A stretch of 53,687 nucleotides of DNA from Paenibacillus oleatilyticus. GTDB taxonomy: Bacteria; Bacillota; Bacilli; Paenibacillales; NBRC-103111. The translations under genes were made by a program, and so were the position numbers. The notes below the pieces were generated by a model. The model saw nothing but the letters and a program-made list of their open reading frames with translations. It ran no database searches and was not told the origin of the DNA. This document shows, piece after piece, positions 1-8,024 of this stretch (position 1 is its first letter; each line of letters begins with the position of its first letter). The stretch spans positions 1 to 53,687 of the forward strand of contig NZ_JAHNZO010000043.1 in the NCBI RefSeq assembly GCF_018998565.1, in the 5' to 3' direction.

Positions 1-224
1 CTCCCGGCTTCGCCGCTGCCTGCGCCGCCCGGGACGGCGGAGCCGACCGCCCCGCCGGGGGCGTTCGCCTCCGCCTTCGGCGGCGGTACCTTCGCCCCGT
101 CCTCCGTCGGGGCGGGGGCCACATTGACCGGCGGCGTCGGCGTCGCCGGATCGTCCGTGCAGCCGGCCGCGAGACATGCCGTGGCCCCGAGCATGAAGCA
201 AACGACTCTCCGTTTGCCGTTCAT
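1..224 (-). CDS. Putative lipoprotein, N-terminal part (runs off the window)
   Basis: Reading the minus strand from an ATG at 224 gives a short basic start, a hydrophobic stretch and the lipobox LAAGC with the lipidated cysteine at residue 22, followed by a Pro/Ala/Gly/Thr-rich linker that runs off the window edge. A strong ribosome site (GGAGGAG) lies about 10 bases upstream. The product should be exported and attached to the outer face of the membrane through Cys22. Only about 74 residues are visible and no domain can be named; the low-complexity stretch is probably a spacer to a missing C-terminal domain. It follows the radical SAM gene by 74 bases in the same direction with no clear terminator between, so the two may be co-transcribed. 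Confidence 0.75.
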   Translation of the reverse strand, partial: MNGKRRVVCFMLGATACLAAGCTDDPATPTPPVNVAPAPTEDGAKVPPPKAEANAPGGAVGSAVPGGAGSGEAG

Positions 225-298
225 CGTTCCTCACTCCTCCCGCGGGCCGCCGGGTGCCGGGCGGTCTTACCGGTCCCCGAGCCTGGCGCCTCCCCGGT

Positions 299-1279
299 TC
301 AGGCCAATCCCGAACCGGAACCTTGTGCGCCGTGCGGCCACTTTTTTCCTTGCCACGTATCGCGTCTGCGCAGCTCTTCGTCGAAGGCGTTGAGCACCTC
401 CCACTTTTTCAAGCTCCACATCGGTCCGATCAACAAATCCCGGGGCGCGTCCCCGGTCAGCCGGTGAACGATCATCTCCGGCGGTAGAAATTCCAGCGTA
501 TCGACGACGAGCGACACGTATTCGTCTTTTTCCAGAAACCGCAGCAGACCGGCTTCATACTGCTTCACCATCGGCGTTTTGCGCATCAAGTGGAGCAGAT
601 GAATCTTGATGCCCTGCACGTCCATCCGTGCGACGGCGTGACCAGTTTCCAGCATCATCTCGTGCGTTTCCTGGGGCAGACCGTAAATGATATGCGCGCA
701 GACCCGGATGCCTCGGGCCCGAAGCTTCGCGACCGCATCCAAGTAGCACTGCGTATCGTGCGCCCGGTTGATCAGCTCCGACGTCCGTTCGTGGATCGTC
801 TGCAGACCCATTTCGACCCACAAGTACGTCCGTTCGTTCAGCTCGGCCAAATAATCGACGACATCGTCCGGCAGGCAATCCGGCCTTGTGGCGATCGATA
901 AGCCGACCACGCCGGGCTGCTGCAAAATCGCTTCATAATATTCGCGGAGCTCCTCAACCGGAGCATACGTATTGGTATAGGCTTGAAAATAGCCGATATA
1001 TTGCGCTTCCGGCCATTTTTGATGCTGCAAATCGCGGATTTTGTTGAACTGTGTCACCAGATCGTCCCGGCGGCTTCCGGCAAAATCGCCGGAGCCCCGC
1101 GCGCTGCAAAACGTGCAGCCACCGGCGGCTATCGTCCCGTCGCGGTTCGGACAAGTGAATCCGGCATCCAGCATGACTTTGAATACCTTGCCACCGAACT
1201 GCTGCCGCATTTCGTAGTTCCATGTATGAAAACGTTTATCGCCCCATAATGGCGGTCGGATGATTTCAGCTTGCTTCAT
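299..1279 (-). CDS. TIGR01212-family radical SAM protein (YtqA/YhcC type)
   Basis: A 326-residue protein carrying the cysteine cluster of the TIGR01212 radical SAM family: Cys43, Cys55 and Cys58 (CPNRDGT..GGCTFC), which bind the 4Fe-4S cluster that cleaves S-adenosylmethionine. Further family motifs are SIATRPDCLPDD, EMGLQTIHE and HIIYGLPQET in a TIM-barrel order. Length is normal for the family (about 300-320). Homologues are called YtqA in Bacillus subtilis and YhcC in Escherichia coli; the substrate is, as far as I know, not firmly settled, although a role in RNA or tRNA modification has been suggested. The start is ATG at 1279 with an AGGAG-like site just upstream. The gene is monocistronic or leads into the lipoprotein gene. 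Confidence 0.9.
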   Translation of the reverse strand: MKQAEIIRPPLWGDKRFHTWNYEMRQQFGGKVFKVMLDAGFTCPNRDGTIAAGGCTFCSARGSGDFAGSRRDDLVTQFNKIRDLQHQKWPEAQYIGYFQAYTNTYAPVEELREYYEAILQQPGVVGLSIATRPDCLPDDVVDYLAELNERTYLWVEMGLQTIHERTSELINRAHDTQCYLDAVAKLRARGIRVCAHIIYGLPQETHEMMLETGHAVARMDVQGIKIHLLHLMRKTPMVKQYEAGLLRFLEKDEYVSLVVDTLEFLPPEMIVHRLTGDAPRDLLIGPMWSLKKWEVLNAFDEELRRRDTWQGKKWPHGAQGSGSGLA

Positions 1280-1352
1280 CAGGCGAAACTCCTTTTATAA
1301 AAAATCGATAAAGCTCGAATAGACTCGAATCGGCTCTTTCGCTGAGCATTAC

Positions 1353-1382
1353 AATATATATTGTACCGAAAAATGGCCTCAA
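1353..1382 (-). promoter_or_regulatory. Possible promoter of the radical SAM gene
   Basis: On the minus strand TTGAGG (1382-1377) is followed after 18 bases by TATATT (1358-1353). The -10 lies inside a 14-base perfect palindrome, ACAATATATATTGT (1351-1364), which might also be an operator. This is the best match between 1280 and 1400, but A+T-rich DNA gives such matches by chance. Confidence 0.35.
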
Positions 1383-1509
1383 AAGCGAACTTAGTCCTTG
1401 ACAAAACCCTCCTGCCCTAGAACGGGATAAGAAAACATCGCTTGGCCTATGCTAAGGTTGCAAGGCGTTAAAAACCAATCCAGCTTGAGAAGGGAGATAT
1501 AATCATACC

Positions 1510-2025
1510 ATGAACAAGTTCGGGAAAACGGTGCTTGCGCTCGCTCTGACGGCTGCTATTGGTACGGGGGGGCAAGCCTATGCGGAAACGGTGGCCACGG
1601 GAACCGGGACTTCGTCTACGTATGGAACCACTTCGACCTATGGAACGACGGGCACAGGTACGACGACAGGCACAGCAGGTACGACAACAGGCACAACAGG
1701 TACAACAGCAGGCACGACTACAGGCACTACTGGCACAACGACGGGTACGACTACAGGCACAACCGGTACGACTACCGGGGCCGCAACCGGTACGACAACA
1801 GGAACTAATTATAACTACAACATGCTGGATCGCATGAATACGTACACCGGTACCACCGACCGTACGGGTTACGGATACGGCGGCAATTATAACACCAACA
1901 CGTATCGTGCGACCGCCGCTGGCAACAACAATGGCGCCAACTGGGGCTGGCTTGGTTTGCTGGGCTTGCTGGGGCTAGCCGGTCTGCGCAACCGGAACCG
2001 CGACGAAGGCGAGTTCCGCAAATAA
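1510..2025 (+). CDS. WGxxGxxG-type anchored Thr/Gly-repeat protein
   Basis: A 171-residue exported protein. Residues 1-25 form a signal peptide ending in AYA, cut before ETVA. Residues about 30-105 are a degenerate Thr-Gly repeat (TGTTTGTTGT-like units), then an Asn/Tyr/Gly-rich stretch. The C-terminus has the motif WGWLGLLG near residue 145 inside a hydrophobic segment, followed by Arg/Asn/Asp-rich residues. This order (W-G-x-x-G-x-x-G, short membrane segment, basic tail) is the WGxxGxxG C-terminal anchor architecture that I associate with Paenibacillus and relatives. The protein is probably held at the cell surface; the Thr-rich repeat could be glycosylated, which is inference only. A terminator follows directly. 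Function is unknown. Confidence 0.8.
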   Translation: MNKFGKTVLALALTAAIGTGGQAYAETVATGTGTSSTYGTTSTYGTTGTGTTTGTAGTTTGTTGTTAGTTTGTTGTTTGTTTGTTGTTTGAATGTTTGTNYNYNMLDRMNTYTGTTDRTGYGYGGNYNTNTYRATAAGNNNGANWGWLGLLGLLGLAGLRNRNRDEGEFRK

Positions 2026-2044
2026 CGTTTTTAACCAGCCTCCT

Positions 2045-2083
2045 GACCGGTCCATTCGCCTTTGCGGCACGGGCCGGTCTTTT
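2045..2083 (+). terminator. Intrinsic terminator after the WGxxGxxG gene
   Basis: A 9-base stem with one G-U pair, GACCGGTCC (2045-2053) with GGGCCGGTC (2071-2079), is followed by TCTTTTCATT. Confidence 0.75.
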
Positions 2084-2164
2084 CATTCCCGGTCTTCTGG
2101 AGTATAATCGATCAAGACAAAAACGCGCGGTACGATGCGCAAGCGGTTGGAGGAAGGTTGATCT

Positions 2165-2905
2165 ATGCGGTTAAGAGGACGTAAAGGAATCAGGGAAGCG
2201 CTGGAGGCGCAGCCGGAGCTGGTCGTGCTGGAGCCGGAGCCGTACAAGGGCCGGTGGGCCGAGCTGTTCGGCAACGACCGTCCTATCCATGTGGAGCTCG
2301 GAATGGGCAAGGGGCGGTTTATTAGCGAGCTGAGCGCCCTCAATCCGCACATCAATTACATAGGTGTCGACATGTACGACGAGCTTGTCCGCCGGGCTGG
2401 CGAGAAGGCGCATGCTTCCCGCGAGGAGCATGGCGGCGACTTGTCCAATCTGCGGCTCGCGCGTTTTAACATCGAGCTGATCGAAAACATTTTCGCCGCG
2501 GGCGAGTTGGAGAGGATCTATCTTAATTTCAGCGATCCTTGGCCGAAAAAAAGACATGCCCGCCGCAGGCTGACCCATGCGAACTTTGTTTATAAATATC
2601 AGTCAATCCTGAATGAGCGGGGAGAAATTCATTTCAAAACGGATTCCCGTTCGCTGTTTGAGTTTTCGCTTAACTCGTTTGCCGATTTGGGGCTTCGCAT
2701 GCGTAACATTTCGCTTGATCTTCATGCGGAAGAAGCGCGGACGGATTTAATCATGACGGAATACGAAACGAAATTCTACAAGCAGGGGATGCCGATTTAC
2801 CGGCTGGAAGCCGTGATCGGGAAAGAAGCGCTTGCTGCGCATCAGAAGCAGCTGTCCGAACGGCAGGAGCCCGAAACAGGTGCGGAAGACGAAGCAGACC
2901 AATAA
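2165..2905 (+). CDS. trmB: tRNA (guanine-N7-)-methyltransferase TrmB
   Basis: A 246-residue cytosolic enzyme that methylates guanosine 46 in the tRNA variable loop with S-adenosylmethionine. The SAM-binding loop VELGMGKGRF (about residues 41-50), the acidic residue in YIGVDMYDE and the family signature NFSDPWPKKRHARRRL (about residues 119-134) are all present. Length is a little above the usual 210-220 because of a charged C-terminal tail rich in Glu and Gln. ATG 2165 is preceded by TTGGAGGAAGG. The gene stands alone between two terminators. Confidence 0.96.
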   Translation: MRLRGRKGIREALEAQPELVVLEPEPYKGRWAELFGNDRPIHVELGMGKGRFISELSALNPHINYIGVDMYDELVRRAGEKAHASREEHGGDLSNLRLARFNIELIENIFAAGELERIYLNFSDPWPKKRHARRRLTHANFVYKYQSILNERGEIHFKTDSRSLFEFSLNSFADLGLRMRNISLDLHAEEARTDLIMTEYETKFYKQGMPIYRLEAVIGKEALAAHQKQLSERQEPETGAEDEADQ

Positions 2906-2913
2906 AACCAACG

Positions 2914-2960
2914 AAAAAGCCTTGTGCGCCCACATTTGGAGCCACAAGGCTTTTGCCTTT
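2914..2960. terminator. Bidirectional terminator between trmB and the UgtP-like gene
   Basis: The perfect stem GCCTTGTG (2919-2926) with CACAAGGC (2943-2950) is flanked by AAAAA on the left and TTTTGCCTTTTTT on the right, so it can stop both convergent transcripts. Confidence 0.85.
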
Positions 2961-2961
2961 T

Positions 2962-4080
2962 TTAGCGCGCCAGCACTTCGATGATCGCTTGGGAGCATTG
3001 GGCGGGATTGTATGCGCCCTCTCTCCGCGCCAGTCCGGCACGGGTTTGGCGCATTTCGAACACCTTGTTGGTCAGAAGCTGGAACCAATGATCTATGGTC
3101 TCTGCCGATTTGATCGGCTCTCCCAAGCCATGCTGCGTGAAATACTGCAGGTTTTCCTCTTCCTGTCCCGGGATCGGCTTGTAGAACAGCATCGGGATTC
3201 CTTTGGCAAGCCCTTCCGTGCAGGTCATGCCTCCCGGTTTCGTAATGAGCAGGTCGGAGACGTCCATCCATTTGTCGATTTCTTTGGTGAACCCGAGCAG
3301 ACGGATGTTCGGATGCCGGAAACGCTCGTCCTCGGCCAGCTCCGCCAGCGCTTTCTCGTTGTTTCCGAGACAGACGACAAGCTGGATCCGGTCGCGCCAA
3401 GTGGTCAAGTGCTGCAGGAATCCTTCGTCCTTCACCAGTCCCCAGCCGCCGCCCATCACGAGCACCGTAGGCAAGGTCGACAGGCCGAAGCGGCTGCGAA
3501 GCTCTTCCCGGTTGTGCTGCTCCCAGAAGTTCGGATGAATCGGAATGCCCGTCACCTTTACCGTTTCGGACGGTATTCCGCGGCTGAGCAGCTTTTCTTT
3601 GACGTCCGGGGTCGACACCAGATACGTGTTCACTTCGGGACTAACCCAGGTGCCGTGAGCGTCGTAATCGGTGATTACGGTGCATAGCGGCACGTTCAAA
3701 CCGGAACGCTTCAAGCGGGAGATGACCGCACTCGGGAACGGATGCGTGCATACGATCGTATCCGGACGCAGTTGATGGATGACTTCGGCAGCCTGCGCAT
3801 AAAAGATACGATGAAGCGCAAGCTGGGTAAAACGGTTTAACGATTTTTTGTATTGGGAACGATACATCAGCCCATAAAGTTTGGGTTGAGTCGACACGGT
3901 CTTGCGGTAAGCGGTAAGAATCCATGGAGCCAGCGTCGGATGCAGAAACGTGCCGAGCTCAAGTACGCGAGTCTGGACTTCGGGCGAGAGCATGCGAAGG
4001 CTGTCGGACAGTGCGTGAGCCGCTTGCGTGTGACCGGCGCCGAAGCCTTCGGATAATAACAAGACCCTCTTTTTACGCAT
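2962..4080 (-). CDS. MGDG-synthase/UgtP-family glycosyltransferase
   Basis: A GT28/MurG-like glycosyltransferase of about 372 residues that probably adds a hexose from UDP-sugar to diacylglycerol at the inner membrane face, as UgtP (YpfP) and plant MGDG synthase do. Visible features are the N-terminal Rossmann start KKRVLLLSEGFGAGHTQAA, the segment VCTHPFPSAV, the central VLVMGGGWG and the donor-site motif ITKPGGMTCTEGLAKGIP. I place the start at ATG 4080, which has GGGTGA eight bases upstream; an in-frame TTG at 4095 lacks such a site. It follows the PAP2 gene by about 60 bases, making a two-gene lipid/wall operon. The exact sugar and acceptor are inferred from family membership. Confidence 0.85.
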   Translation of the reverse strand: MRKKRVLLLSEGFGAGHTQAAHALSDSLRMLSPEVQTRVLELGTFLHPTLAPWILTAYRKTVSTQPKLYGLMYRSQYKKSLNRFTQLALHRIFYAQAAEVIHQLRPDTIVCTHPFPSAVISRLKRSGLNVPLCTVITDYDAHGTWVSPEVNTYLVSTPDVKEKLLSRGIPSETVKVTGIPIHPNFWEQHNREELRSRFGLSTLPTVLVMGGGWGLVKDEGFLQHLTTWRDRIQLVVCLGNNEKALAELAEDERFRHPNIRLLGFTKEIDKWMDVSDLLITKPGGMTCTEGLAKGIPMLFYKPIPGQEEENLQYFTQHGLGEPIKSAETIDHWFQLLTNKVFEMRQTRAGLARREGAYNPAQCSQAIIEVLAR

Positions 4081-4138
4081 AGGCGCTTCACCCAACCTTG
4101 TACCAAATGGAATTTACACAAAATTAACATTAATGCTT

Positions 4139-4666
4139 TTAGCCCAAAATTGCAACGGCCGACAGGGCCGTTACGGTTCCGATCAGCAGCCCGGCCAAAC
4201 AGTCGGACGGGTAGTGGAGTCCTAGATATATACGCGACAGACCGACGAGTGATGCAACAGGAAGCAAAATAATAGCGATCCACGAATGAACGAGCATGAG
4301 CGGCACGGTTACGGAGAATACGGCCGTCGTATGGCCGGACGGGAACGAATGATCCGTTAACGGTTTTTTGCATGTGTGTGTGCCTTTCAGCACGAGATAA
4401 GGCCGAAGCCGCGGATATTTCTTCTTAATGATCGCGACGGGCACATGACTGACCGCCAGGGCGATACAGCTCTCGATACCGGCTATTCTCCATACCCCCT
4501 CCGTAAACAGAGCGACGCAGAGCGCGATGATAATCATAGCCGTAGCGCCCCCCAGGTGGGTGATCGCATTAAAAAAGTAATCCAGCGCAGAGTGCTGAAT
4601 ACGTTGGTTCACGAAGAAAAACATCCGGTGCTCATGCTTTTGCAGCCACGAAACGACACGGCTCAA
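4139..4666 (-). CDS. PAP2-family membrane phosphatase (undecaprenyl-diphosphatase-like)
   Basis: A 175-residue membrane protein with the three phosphatase motifs of the PAP2 superfamily: KKKYPRLRP, HSFPSGHTTAVF and SRIYLGLHYPSDCLAG, each containing the expected catalytic Arg/His/Asp residues. About five membrane segments can be seen. It probably dephosphorylates undecaprenyl diphosphate (BcrC-like) or a lipid phosphate on the outer membrane face; the substrate cannot be chosen from sequence alone. The start is TTG at 4666, supported by GCAAGGAGG about ten bases upstream, with no better ATG nearby. It is the first gene of an operon with the UgtP-like glycosyltransferase. Confidence 0.87.
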   Translation of the reverse strand: MSRVVSWLQKHEHRMFFFVNQRIQHSALDYFFNAITHLGGATAMIIIALCVALFTEGVWRIAGIESCIALAVSHVPVAIIKKKYPRLRPYLVLKGTHTCKKPLTDHSFPSGHTTAVFSVTVPLMLVHSWIAIILLPVASLVGLSRIYLGLHYPSDCLAGLLIGTVTALSAVAILG

Positions 4667-5063
4667 GGGAACAACGCCTCCTTGCAGTGTGGGATAAGCT
4701 GTCTGGCCAGCTCATATATAAGTGTAGGGGGCAAATGTTATAGGAATATAAAAACAATATAAAAGGTAAATTTAATCTTCCATTGATGCTGCGCTAACAT
4801 TGCCTCGTTACAATCACTTTTGACGACGGCCGTTCGGCTTCCCCTTCAACGATGAAATAATTTTTGAAAAATGTGCTAAAGCGAAGGTTGCATTCCATGC
4901 TCTGAAAAGCTTCGTTTTCATACAACATAAACGCTTCCGGTACCGGTTTGGTTTCAAAAAAGGCCTGTTTTGTGCGCTTGTACAGGCCAATGCTTCCGAT
5001 GTAGTTTTGTTTCCACCAACTTTTTAATAGTTGATGTTTCACAAAACTTGGAGGAGGTTAAAC
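4667..5063. other. Intergenic region between divergent PAP2 and GT4 genes
   Basis: About 400 bases that should hold the promoters of both divergent transcription units. The part next to the PAP2 gene (4710-4780) is A+T-rich, but I could not pick convincing -35/-10 pairs. An 82-codon minus-strand open frame (4794-5042) has a GTG start without a ribosome site and contains a terminator-like hairpin, so I do not call it a gene. The ribosome site GGAGGAGG of the GT4 gene is at 5049-5056. Confidence 0.5.
4956..4988 (-). terminator. Terminator-like hairpin on the minus strand, purpose unclear
   Basis: Read on the minus strand, GGCCTGT (4988-4982) pairs with ACAGGCC (4968-4962), followed by a T run (4961-4956). 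It lies upstream of the PAP2 gene and antisense to the GT4 leader, so it could be an attenuator or end an antisense RNA. Confidence 0.45.
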
Positions 5064-6236
5064 ATGAGAGTAGCCCTATTTACGGATACGTTCGTACCGG
5101 ACGTGAACGGGGTAGCGAAGACGCTCGGCAGGTGGGTTAAGTTTCTTGAAGTGCGCGGAGTGGCTTGCAAAGTGTTTGCGCCGCATAGTCAATCGGCAGC
5201 CGAATCCGATCAATGGTTGGTAGAAAGATTTGGCAGCATTCCCTTCTTATTGTATCCGGAGTGCCGTATGGCTATCCCTAATCCGGTCAACCTGGCCAAG
5301 TCGCTGAAGGCGTTCGCTCCCGACCTGATTCATGTCGCCACGCCGTTTAATTTGGGATGGATCGGGCTTCAGTATGCCAAGCGCCATCAGGTGCCGGTCG
5401 TTGCCTCGTACCATACCCACTTCGATCAATACCTTGTTTATTATAAGCTGCAATGGATGGAGCCGCTGCTCTGGAAATACATGCTGTGGTTTCACCAGGA
5501 TTGCCGCAAAATTTATGTTCCGTCCCGTTCGACGCTCCGGCATTTGCAGGAAAAAGGACTGAAATCGCTGGAAATTTGGTCCCGCGGTGTGGAAATGAAC
5601 CGGTTTCACCCGTTTGTCAACCGGGAAGAAGTGCTGCGGACTTGCAACCTTTCCCCGTCCACATTCGTTATATTATATGTCGGGAGGTTGGCGCCGGAGA
5701 AAAGCGTCGATGTTCTTCTTCGCGCGTTCGATTCGCTTCCGGGCGAGGTGCGCAGCCGGTCGCACTTGATCGTGACCGGGGACGGGCCTCTGCTGCGGCC
5801 CATGCGGGAGCAGCTTGCGGGCAGGGAAGACGTGACTTTTACGGGCTTCCGCCAAGGAAAGGAACTGAGCGACTTGTACGCCGCTGCGGATGTCTTTGTG
5901 TTTCCGTCGGCGACGGAAACGTTCGGCAATGTCGTGCTGGAAGCGATGGCTTGCGGGACGCTGGTTGTCGGCGCGGATGCCGGAGGCATCGGGGAATCGA
6001 TCGTGCATGAGGAAACCGGGCTGCTCTGCAGACCGGAGAACGTGCCGGATTTCGCCGAAGCGATGCTCCGGCTGTACGAGGACCGCGGGCTGGGCGCAAG
6101 GCTCGGTCAAGCCGGACGGGCTTACAGCTTACGGCAGTCTCGGGATGCGATTTTCCACAGGCTGTACCAGAGCTATTGCCAAGTCGTGCGCGAAGCCGGG
6201 ACAATGCGGCAGAAGGAGGCCGTCTTTTCCAAATGA
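5064..6236 (+). CDS. GT4-family glycosyltransferase
   Basis: A 390-residue GT-B fold glycosyltransferase of family 4. The N-terminus MRVALFTDTFVPDVNGVAK is typical of the GDP-mannose-dependent alpha-mannosyltransferase/MgtA-like subgroup. The C-terminal half has YVGRLAPEKSVDVLLRAF and the donor-site E-x7-E signature in FPSATETFGNVVLEAMACG. It acts at the cytosolic membrane face on a lipid or polysaccharide acceptor; donor and acceptor are unknown. I use ATG 5064 because GGAGGAGG lies six bases upstream; an in-frame ATG 33 bases earlier has no such site. It sits next to, but divergent from, the PAP2/UgtP-like pair, suggesting a glycolipid or lipoteichoic-acid context. Confidence 0.88.
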   Translation: MRVALFTDTFVPDVNGVAKTLGRWVKFLEVRGVACKVFAPHSQSAAESDQWLVERFGSIPFLLYPECRMAIPNPVNLAKSLKAFAPDLIHVATPFNLGWIGLQYAKRHQVPVVASYHTHFDQYLVYYKLQWMEPLLWKYMLWFHQDCRKIYVPSRSTLRHLQEKGLKSLEIWSRGVEMNRFHPFVNREEVLRTCNLSPSTFVILYVGRLAPEKSVDVLLRAFDSLPGEVRSRSHLIVTGDGPLLRPMREQLAGREDVTFTGFRQGKELSDLYAAADVFVFPSATETFGNVVLEAMACGTLVVGADAGGIGESIVHEETGLLCRPENVPDFAEAMLRLYEDRGLGARLGQAGRAYSLRQSRDAIFHRLYQSYCQVVREAGTMRQKEAVFSK

Positions 6237-6541
6237 CCGCTTTTCCGTTTGGGGTTTCAGAAAGTTTTTTCCAGCTGGCGCTTATAAAAAGTTTGAAAAT
6301 CGATGAAAATAAGACGTAAAAAGATGGATAGTAAAGAGTCTTGCCGGAATTCCTGCCGAATTTCCCGGAAAAACAAAGATCCGGCCGCAGGAAGCCACTT
6401 GGCGGTTTTGACAAATCGGACCAAAGAGAGGAAAATCATATTCGGCGACCCTCGTAATCTAATCCACACCATCGAAAAAATTTTTGAAGGCGCTAAGAGA
6501 AACAGACATAAGGGGTACATACAAAAAAAGGGGGATGTTTC
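6237..6541. other. Intergenic region with a promoter for the membrane GT2
   Basis: About 305 bases without a convincing gene. It contains a good sigma-A-type promoter (see 6408-6436) and a leader of about 100 bases before the GT2 start. An 86-codon open frame at 6303-6563 has no ribosome site and overlaps the GT2 start, so it is left out. Confidence 0.5.
6408..6436 (+). promoter_or_regulatory. Sigma-A-type promoter for the membrane GT2
   Basis: TTGACA (6408-6413) and GAAAAT (6431-6436) are separated by exactly 17 bases. The coding start is about 100 bases downstream. Confidence 0.55.
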
Positions 6542-7777
6542 ATGTTGGACAGTATTCTGTTAGGCCTCCAGATTGTTTTGGCTATGATTGGAGCCTACCA
6601 GCTGGTTCTGACGTTTTTCGGTTGGTACCGCCGCAAAAATCAAATTGATCATGCGCCTCAAAAAACGTTTGCCGTTCTTGTAGCGGCTCACAATGAGGAG
6701 CAGGTTGTCGGGGCGCTTATCGAGAACTTGAAGAATCTTGACTATCCGAAAGAACTATATGATATATTCGTGATTTGCGATAACTGCACCGACAATACGG
6801 CTCAGATCGCCCGCGACATGGGCGTGCACGCCTGCGAACGCAACAATCCGAAGCTGAGAGGCAAAGGCTACGCGATCGAGTGGATGCTCAAAGAGCTGTG
6901 GAAAATGCCGCGCGAGTACGATGCCGTCGTCATGTTCGACGCCGACAACCTCGTCAGCACGGATTACCTGCAGCATATGAACAACGACTTGTGCAACGGT
7001 TCCAAGGTTATTCAGGCTTATCTGGATACGAAGAATCCGCACGATTCCTGGATCACTGCCGCTTACGCGGTAACCTACTGGTACTGTAACCGTCTTTGGC
7101 AGCTGCCGCGGACCAACCTTGGTCTGGCCAACTATTTGGGCGGCACGGGAATGTGCTTCGAATCGAGCCTGCTGAAGGAAATCGGCTGGGGGGCGACAAG
7201 CCTCGTCGAGGACCTGGAGTTTACGATGCGCTGCGTGATGCGCGGCGTCAATCCGACGTTCAACTATTACGCGAGAGTGTACGACGAGAAGCCGCTCACG
7301 TTCAAAGCTTCGGCGCGCCAGCGGCTCCGCTGGATGCAAGGCCATTTCAACGTGGCCAGACGCTACTTCTTCCCGCTGTTCTGGAAAGGGATCAAGGAAG
7401 GCAGCTGGGCGAAGATCGATACGGCCGTTTATGCGCTCAACGTTTACAACCTGTTCATCGGTTCGATCGTTACCGTGGTGCTGTGGATCGATATGACGCT
7501 TCCGGGCGTTCCGAACTTTAGTTCCTTGTTCCAGATTGCGCCGAGCTTCTTTGCGATATTCTCGGTGTTAACGTACGCCCAGTTTGTGATCGCGCTGATT
7601 TTGGAGAAAGCGCCTTGGAAATCGTATAAGTACCTGATTACGTTCCCGCTCTTCCTGCTGTCCTGGTGGCCGATCACGTTCTACGCGTTTTTCACGCAAA
7701 ACAACAAGCAGTGGAGCCATACCGAGCATACCCGCGTCATCCGGCTCGAGGATATGCAGAGCAAGCAGGCCAGCTAG
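6542..7777 (+). CDS. Membrane GT2 glycosyltransferase (BcsA/PgaC-like)
   Basis: A 411-residue processive-type family 2 glycosyltransferase. An N-terminal membrane segment (about residues 3-25) precedes a cytosolic GT-A domain with FAVLVAAHNEE, the DxD-type VMFDADN, VEDLEF and the QxxRW motif QRLRW, followed by about four C-terminal membrane segments. This order matches cellulose/poly-N-acetylglucosamine synthases, which polymerise and export a polysaccharide. The start at 6542 is backed by GGGGGATG. It has its own promoter and is followed by the infC promoter, so it is probably transcribed alone. The polymer cannot be named. Confidence 0.87.
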   Translation: MLDSILLGLQIVLAMIGAYQLVLTFFGWYRRKNQIDHAPQKTFAVLVAAHNEEQVVGALIENLKNLDYPKELYDIFVICDNCTDNTAQIARDMGVHACERNNPKLRGKGYAIEWMLKELWKMPREYDAVVMFDADNLVSTDYLQHMNNDLCNGSKVIQAYLDTKNPHDSWITAAYAVTYWYCNRLWQLPRTNLGLANYLGGTGMCFESSLLKEIGWGATSLVEDLEFTMRCVMRGVNPTFNYYARVYDEKPLTFKASARQRLRWMQGHFNVARRYFFPLFWKGIKEGSWAKIDTAVYALNVYNLFIGSIVTVVLWIDMTLPGVPNFSSLFQIAPSFFAIFSVLTYAQFVIALILEKAPWKSYKYLITFPLFLLSWWPITFYAFFTQNNKQWSHTEHTRVIRLEDMQSKQAS

Positions 7778-7808
7778 CGCAAGCCGCTAAAAAAATCAGA
7801 ATTCGCTG

Positions 7809-7837
7809 TTGACTATAGTCAATGGCAATGGTATATT
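7809..7837 (+). promoter_or_regulatory. Promoter of the infC-rpmI-rplT operon
   Basis: TTGACT (7809-7814), a 17-base spacer and TATATT (7832-7837) form a good sigma-A promoter. About 180 bases of untranslated leader follow. Confidence 0.85.
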
Positions 7838-7841
7838 AATT

Positions 7842-8024
7842 TAGTGCAAAAGAAGAAGCGCCCGCTTCTCACCTGTCCGACCTTGGTTGGCTGGTTATGA
7901 CTGAGAGTGACTTTGTTTGATTGATCCGTTTTCGAACGGACCAGTCACCATTGGACCTAAAACCAAACGTGGGCGTTTAACGCCCGCGTATTTTTTTTGT
8001 AAAATTTTTTGGAGGTGGCAGGTT
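7842..8024 (+). promoter_or_regulatory. Structured infC leader (L20-leader type)
   Basis: The leader contains small hairpins, GAAGCgcccGCTTC near 7855 and CCGTTttcgAACGG near 7930, then a strong terminator (7967-7998) just ahead of infC. In Bacillus subtilis the infC operon leader is bound by ribosomal protein L20, which promotes early termination; position and layout here suggest the same autoregulation. L20 binding itself is inferred. Confidence 0.7.
7967..7998 (+). terminator. Attenuator terminator in the infC leader
   Basis: The 9-base stem ACGTGGGCG (7967-7975) with CGCCCGCGT (7981-7989), containing one T-G wobble, is followed by eight T residues (7991-7998) and lies upstream of the infC ribosome site. 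Confidence 0.88.

Noticed and set aside
1398..1430. TTGACA upstream of the WGxxGxxG gene as a promoter
   Set aside because: No -10 element at 16-18 bases; the nearest candidates give 14 or 22 bases.
4794..5042. 82-codon minus-strand open frame
   Set aside because: GTG start without ribosome site, overlaps the GT4 leader and contains a terminator hairpin; no family resemblance.
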